Of a stretch of 64,000 nucleotides of DNA, positions 60,781 to 64,000 are shown piece after piece. The stretch is taken from positions 4,414,501 to 4,478,500 of the forward strand of contig JALIRH010000027.1 in the NCBI GenBank assembly GCA_023055505.1. Reading direction: 5' to 3'. How positions within the stretch are numbered: the first letter of the stretch is position 1; each line of letters begins with the position of its first letter. A model generated the notes under the pieces. That model did no database searches and was not told the origin of the DNA. It worked only from the letters and a program-made list of their open reading frames with translations. A program made the position numbers and the translations under genes. The stretch is from Callipepla californica brunnescens (Eukaryota > Chordata > Aves > Galliformes > Odontophoridae).

Positions 60781-63700
60781 AGGGAGAGGAGGAGGAGGTG
60801 GGGAGGGGAGCGGCGGCGTGCCCAGCTCTGCACCTGGGCTGTAGGGACCCCTGTGCGGTGCGATGCGATGGCACAGAGCAGTGACTGCCCCTGGGGATGG
60901 GCTGCAGGTGAGGTGGTCCCTGGGCACAGTCAGATGATGGCCATAAGGTGCTAGCTCTGAAATAGCAACCCTCGCTGTCCAGGCATGGAAGGATGCTCCA
61001 ACCCACTCCGTTTCATTCCAGGGCTGTGGTGCACCACCACCCATCAGCCATATAGTCATGCGTACTTGGTCTTTTTGGTCACATTGTCCTTACATTTTTT
61101 ACTCTGCCTTTTTAAACACATCACCTCTGTTCATCTCAGCTTTCTCTACCCCAAATCCACTGAGCTGTTAGCAGGAGATTCAATAGGGACCAGGATGAGG
61201 GAGCATCCTGTGGGTACCATTCACTACCTGCATCACCTGGGTGACCACACGGCTGCTCAGGCTGCCTGGGATCAACCCTGAGGGGGCAACTCACCCTCTT
61301 CATCCTCTCCTGACCTAGCAGCTTGCCTAGCAGATATAAGCGTTCTCTCCATCTCCTCAGGGACAGCAGCTCCAAATGGGTCCCAGACCACATAGGACTG
61401 CACTTCCTTCAAACAGAAGAGGAAAACCACACCTCTGGGTGTCTCTGCTAAATGCCCACAGTGAGGGGCACTGGGACCAGTGTTGCCCTTGTACAGAATT
61501 TCAGCTTACTTAGTTCTGGCTCACTAACATCTTACCACCAGAAAATATCTGCCTGGGGTGTATTTTATAGGGTGAGAGCACTCTAGGATTTTTTCAGGGC
61601 CTTAGAAGAGAGACCCACAACCCGTACAAATCAGTGAAGCTACGTCCTTTCCCCCAAACCAACTGGCACGAAGGTAAAATCCATCACTCGGGAACACACA
61701 GCAGCTGCAGCAAAAGCCAAGTTAAACAAGAACAAGGTCAGCATGGAGATGGTGCAGCCAATAACTGTAAAGAGGAGGAAATTGGTAATACAGTTGAGAG
61801 CACAGCCACCTCTAGCACAGGCCCCAAATCCAGGGAGCTCAGCACCCTGAATCCCAGACATCTCATCCCTGGGATGAGCACCAGAACTACAACCACATCC
61901 CTTCTCCTCTTCTCTCAGCTTGCAAACTGCACTGAAGTGAAGGGGATGGAGAGACCCAGAGCCTGAAATTTCACTTAGGGAAACAACTGGAAAGGGGCAC
62001 ATTCCAGCTGAGAGGGCTGAGCTTCACCTGCCCTGCAAGGCACTGTCAGAAGCCACTTGCCTGATGTGACTCGCTTTGCACAGTGCCTGTGCTGCCATAG
62101 GATCACATAGACCAAGGACAGAAAAATTATCCATCCGCATAACACTCAAGTGCAAATTTCCTAACAAACTCCGACACCACGTCTATCTCGCCTGACTGCC
62201 AGAGACCAAATTTGAGCCAAATTTCCTGCAAGCGTTGCTGAGTTTTGCAAGCTTCAAGTCCTCAGAGAGTCACATTTCCATGCTTCTCTCTGTAACCTCG
62301 AGAGTCAGAGCTTGGGTTTTCATGAAAGCTGAGATTCTCCAGGTTCTGGAGCCAAAGCTTTCAGGGAGAAAGCAGAAAGCGAGAACAGGGGAACTCACTG
62401 GCTTTCTGCATTAAGGCACATCACACTTGGATTCTCTGATGTCCAGTAGGGCTGGCTGTGAACTGAAACAAGGCTGCCACCTTCCCTTCAGTGAGAGGTC
62501 AGATTTGGCCTTCTCTTTACCACCACTACCCACACAACTTGCTGGAACTGGGTGTACTGGATACCTCTGACATACTGGTAAATGTTGCTGATGCTGATTC
62601 AGAAGTTGTCTCAATGGAGAGACGTATGGATGGACAACACGCCTCAAACACTGTTTCCCCAGGAAAGCCCTCTGTGGAACAGTGCATTGTGCAACAGCCA
62701 TGATAACATCTCGACAGTTTACACCAGTATTATTTTTTTTCTGGTGTTTTGGAGAGCTGTGGTGTTGCAATCCAGGCTCAGGGTTAAGAGCTGGAGTTCT
62801 GGAAAGCTCATCTCCAGGAGAAGTGTGATGGAGAGGCAGCACATCCAACATCACCCAGGGCCACAGGGACCAGCTTACTCCGTCAATGAGCTGTACTGGC
62901 CCAAAATGTTTCTTGTTTCCCAGCAAAGCAATGCTAGGAGCACAGCAACAAGCTAAAATACAACAACATTCAGAGGTTAACAAGTGTTATTTTTCACTAT
63001 TGCGCCTCAGGACTTTCCTGTACTAACGGTAGTGACTATTATGCTTCATTCAACCTGATAGACCGAGCAAAGGGAGGGGGCAGGAATCAAATCTCATCAG
63101 TAATGGGAACCACTTCCAAGGGGAAGCTGCTTTCAGAAACCTGGCCACGTCCAAAAATTACAACCGGTCTCGGCAATTACAAGAAGTAAAACATTAAAAA
63201 GCATGAGACAAAGTGCATTTGCATGCTAAAAGCTCCCGTCAGCGGTGCTGAGAGGCTGTGTCCAACAACAAAGCAGAACGCTTCTCCCTCCAAAAAATAT
63301 ATTAACCCTGGTGTCACCTCCCTCTGCCCTGTTTGCACCCCAAAGCCTGAAGGACGCAGCCACAGCCCCCCCTGCACCGAACGGCCCCAGGACTGACACC
63401 CAGACCTCACTGCTGAGCAAAGCTGCAAGGGTTAAGCCGTGCTCAGCCATCCCCATCGCAGCACAGCCTGTGGGGTTTTGTCGAGAAGTTTCTCTGAATG
63501 AGGTGGATTTGCTGGAAAGCGGTGTTCCAGCAAACATGTTCCCGTTCTGCAATTGCTGTCGCAATAAGGAGGTTTGGGTTTGATTCAGAGGCTGCAGGTG
63601 GGCAAGTTACCTGAAGGCCTCGAGGAGGAAACTCCTACATCCGCTCTGAAAGTGCAAACGGAACCTTTGGCTGGGAGGGAGCATGAGAAGCAGCACACTG

Positions 63701-64000
63701 CTGCTGGGGTAGGATTTCACCTGAAAACACAGCTTTGTGCTCTAAACATGAGCTGATGGGAGTGTCTGAGCAAAAGCCTCGAGCAGAGAAGCAGACTGCA
63801 AACCCTGGTGAGAGCTTTGCAGTCCCCCGACCAGGGTTCTTCTAGAAGATTATCCACAGGAACTCAGAGTGCATCCCACAAAGTCACTGGGAGAAACACC
63901 AACACTTGCACGAGCACATACTGTGCACCCCAAAGCTGGTTTGGTCCCTTCCCCCAATTCTGGTTGGGCTCCCTCTAAACCTCATCCACATTCTCCTAAG
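60781..64000. other. Distal downstream intergenic DNA
   Basis: No gene was recognised. Frames of 124-190 codons on opposite strands overlap at 62,411-62,983, but neither shows a known domain. The segment around 63,572-63,622 (gggtttgattcagagg, gtgggcaagttacctg) weakly resembles a MIR. The remainder is unique sequence. Confidence 0.45.

Noticed and set aside
62411..62983. Overlapping open frames on both strands (190 and 124 codons), considered as a transposon remnant
   Set aside because: No transposase, reverse transcriptase or terminal repeats were recognisable.

Overview
The window is vertebrate nuclear DNA, almost certainly from a bird of the chicken group (Galliformes). Two things point there. 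First, it contains several short 3' tails of the CR1 LINE, the dominant avian retroposon. Second, its one recognisable protein-coding gene is a complete three-exon SOX9 whose spliced product is 494 residues, the length I recall for chicken SOX9 (human is 509). There is no prokaryotic, phage or viral gene content, no second protein-coding gene, and no recognisable structural RNA gene.

Layout. Positions 1 to about 31,400 are intergenic upstream DNA: mostly unique sequence with scattered CR1 and MIR-like relics, two small degenerate minisatellites, small CpG-rich patches, and several AT-rich blocks dense in developmental transcription factor motifs that read like conserved non-coding elements. 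From 31,438 to 32,492 there is a T-rich tract, a CpG-rich stretch and a 400-bp AAAAT/TA repeat. The SOX9 CpG-island promoter follows (about 32,560-33,135), with paired CCAAT boxes and a TATA-like box. An AUG-free 5' leader with very long T and C runs comes next, then exon 1 (33,527-33,957), exon 2 (34,825-35,078), exon 3 (35,609-36,408) and a 2.1-kb AT-rich 3' UTR ending near 38,545. Positions 38,546-64,000 are downstream intergenic DNA of the same character, with CR1 tails, ancient MIR/L2-type tails, a (CA)n microsatellite and further candidate regulatory blocks.

How it works together. SOX9 is an HMG-box transcription factor for cartilage, testis, neural crest, gut and other tissues. In vertebrates it sits in a gene desert full of long-range enhancers, so the non-coding flanks are probably the functional interest here. 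The most specific signals I could read are a near-perfect RFX X-box (7,854-7,867) beside a palindromic steroid-receptor-like element (7,711-7,730), a SOX-POU composite motif (60,612-60,626), a FOX-rich AT-rich block (16,190-16,690), and a SOX/TCF plus FOX block about 7 kb upstream of the promoter (25,640-26,310). These are candidates only; cross-species alignment would decide. I found no convincing undescribed 'system'. Most open reading frames in the window are chance frames, and many run through simple repeats.
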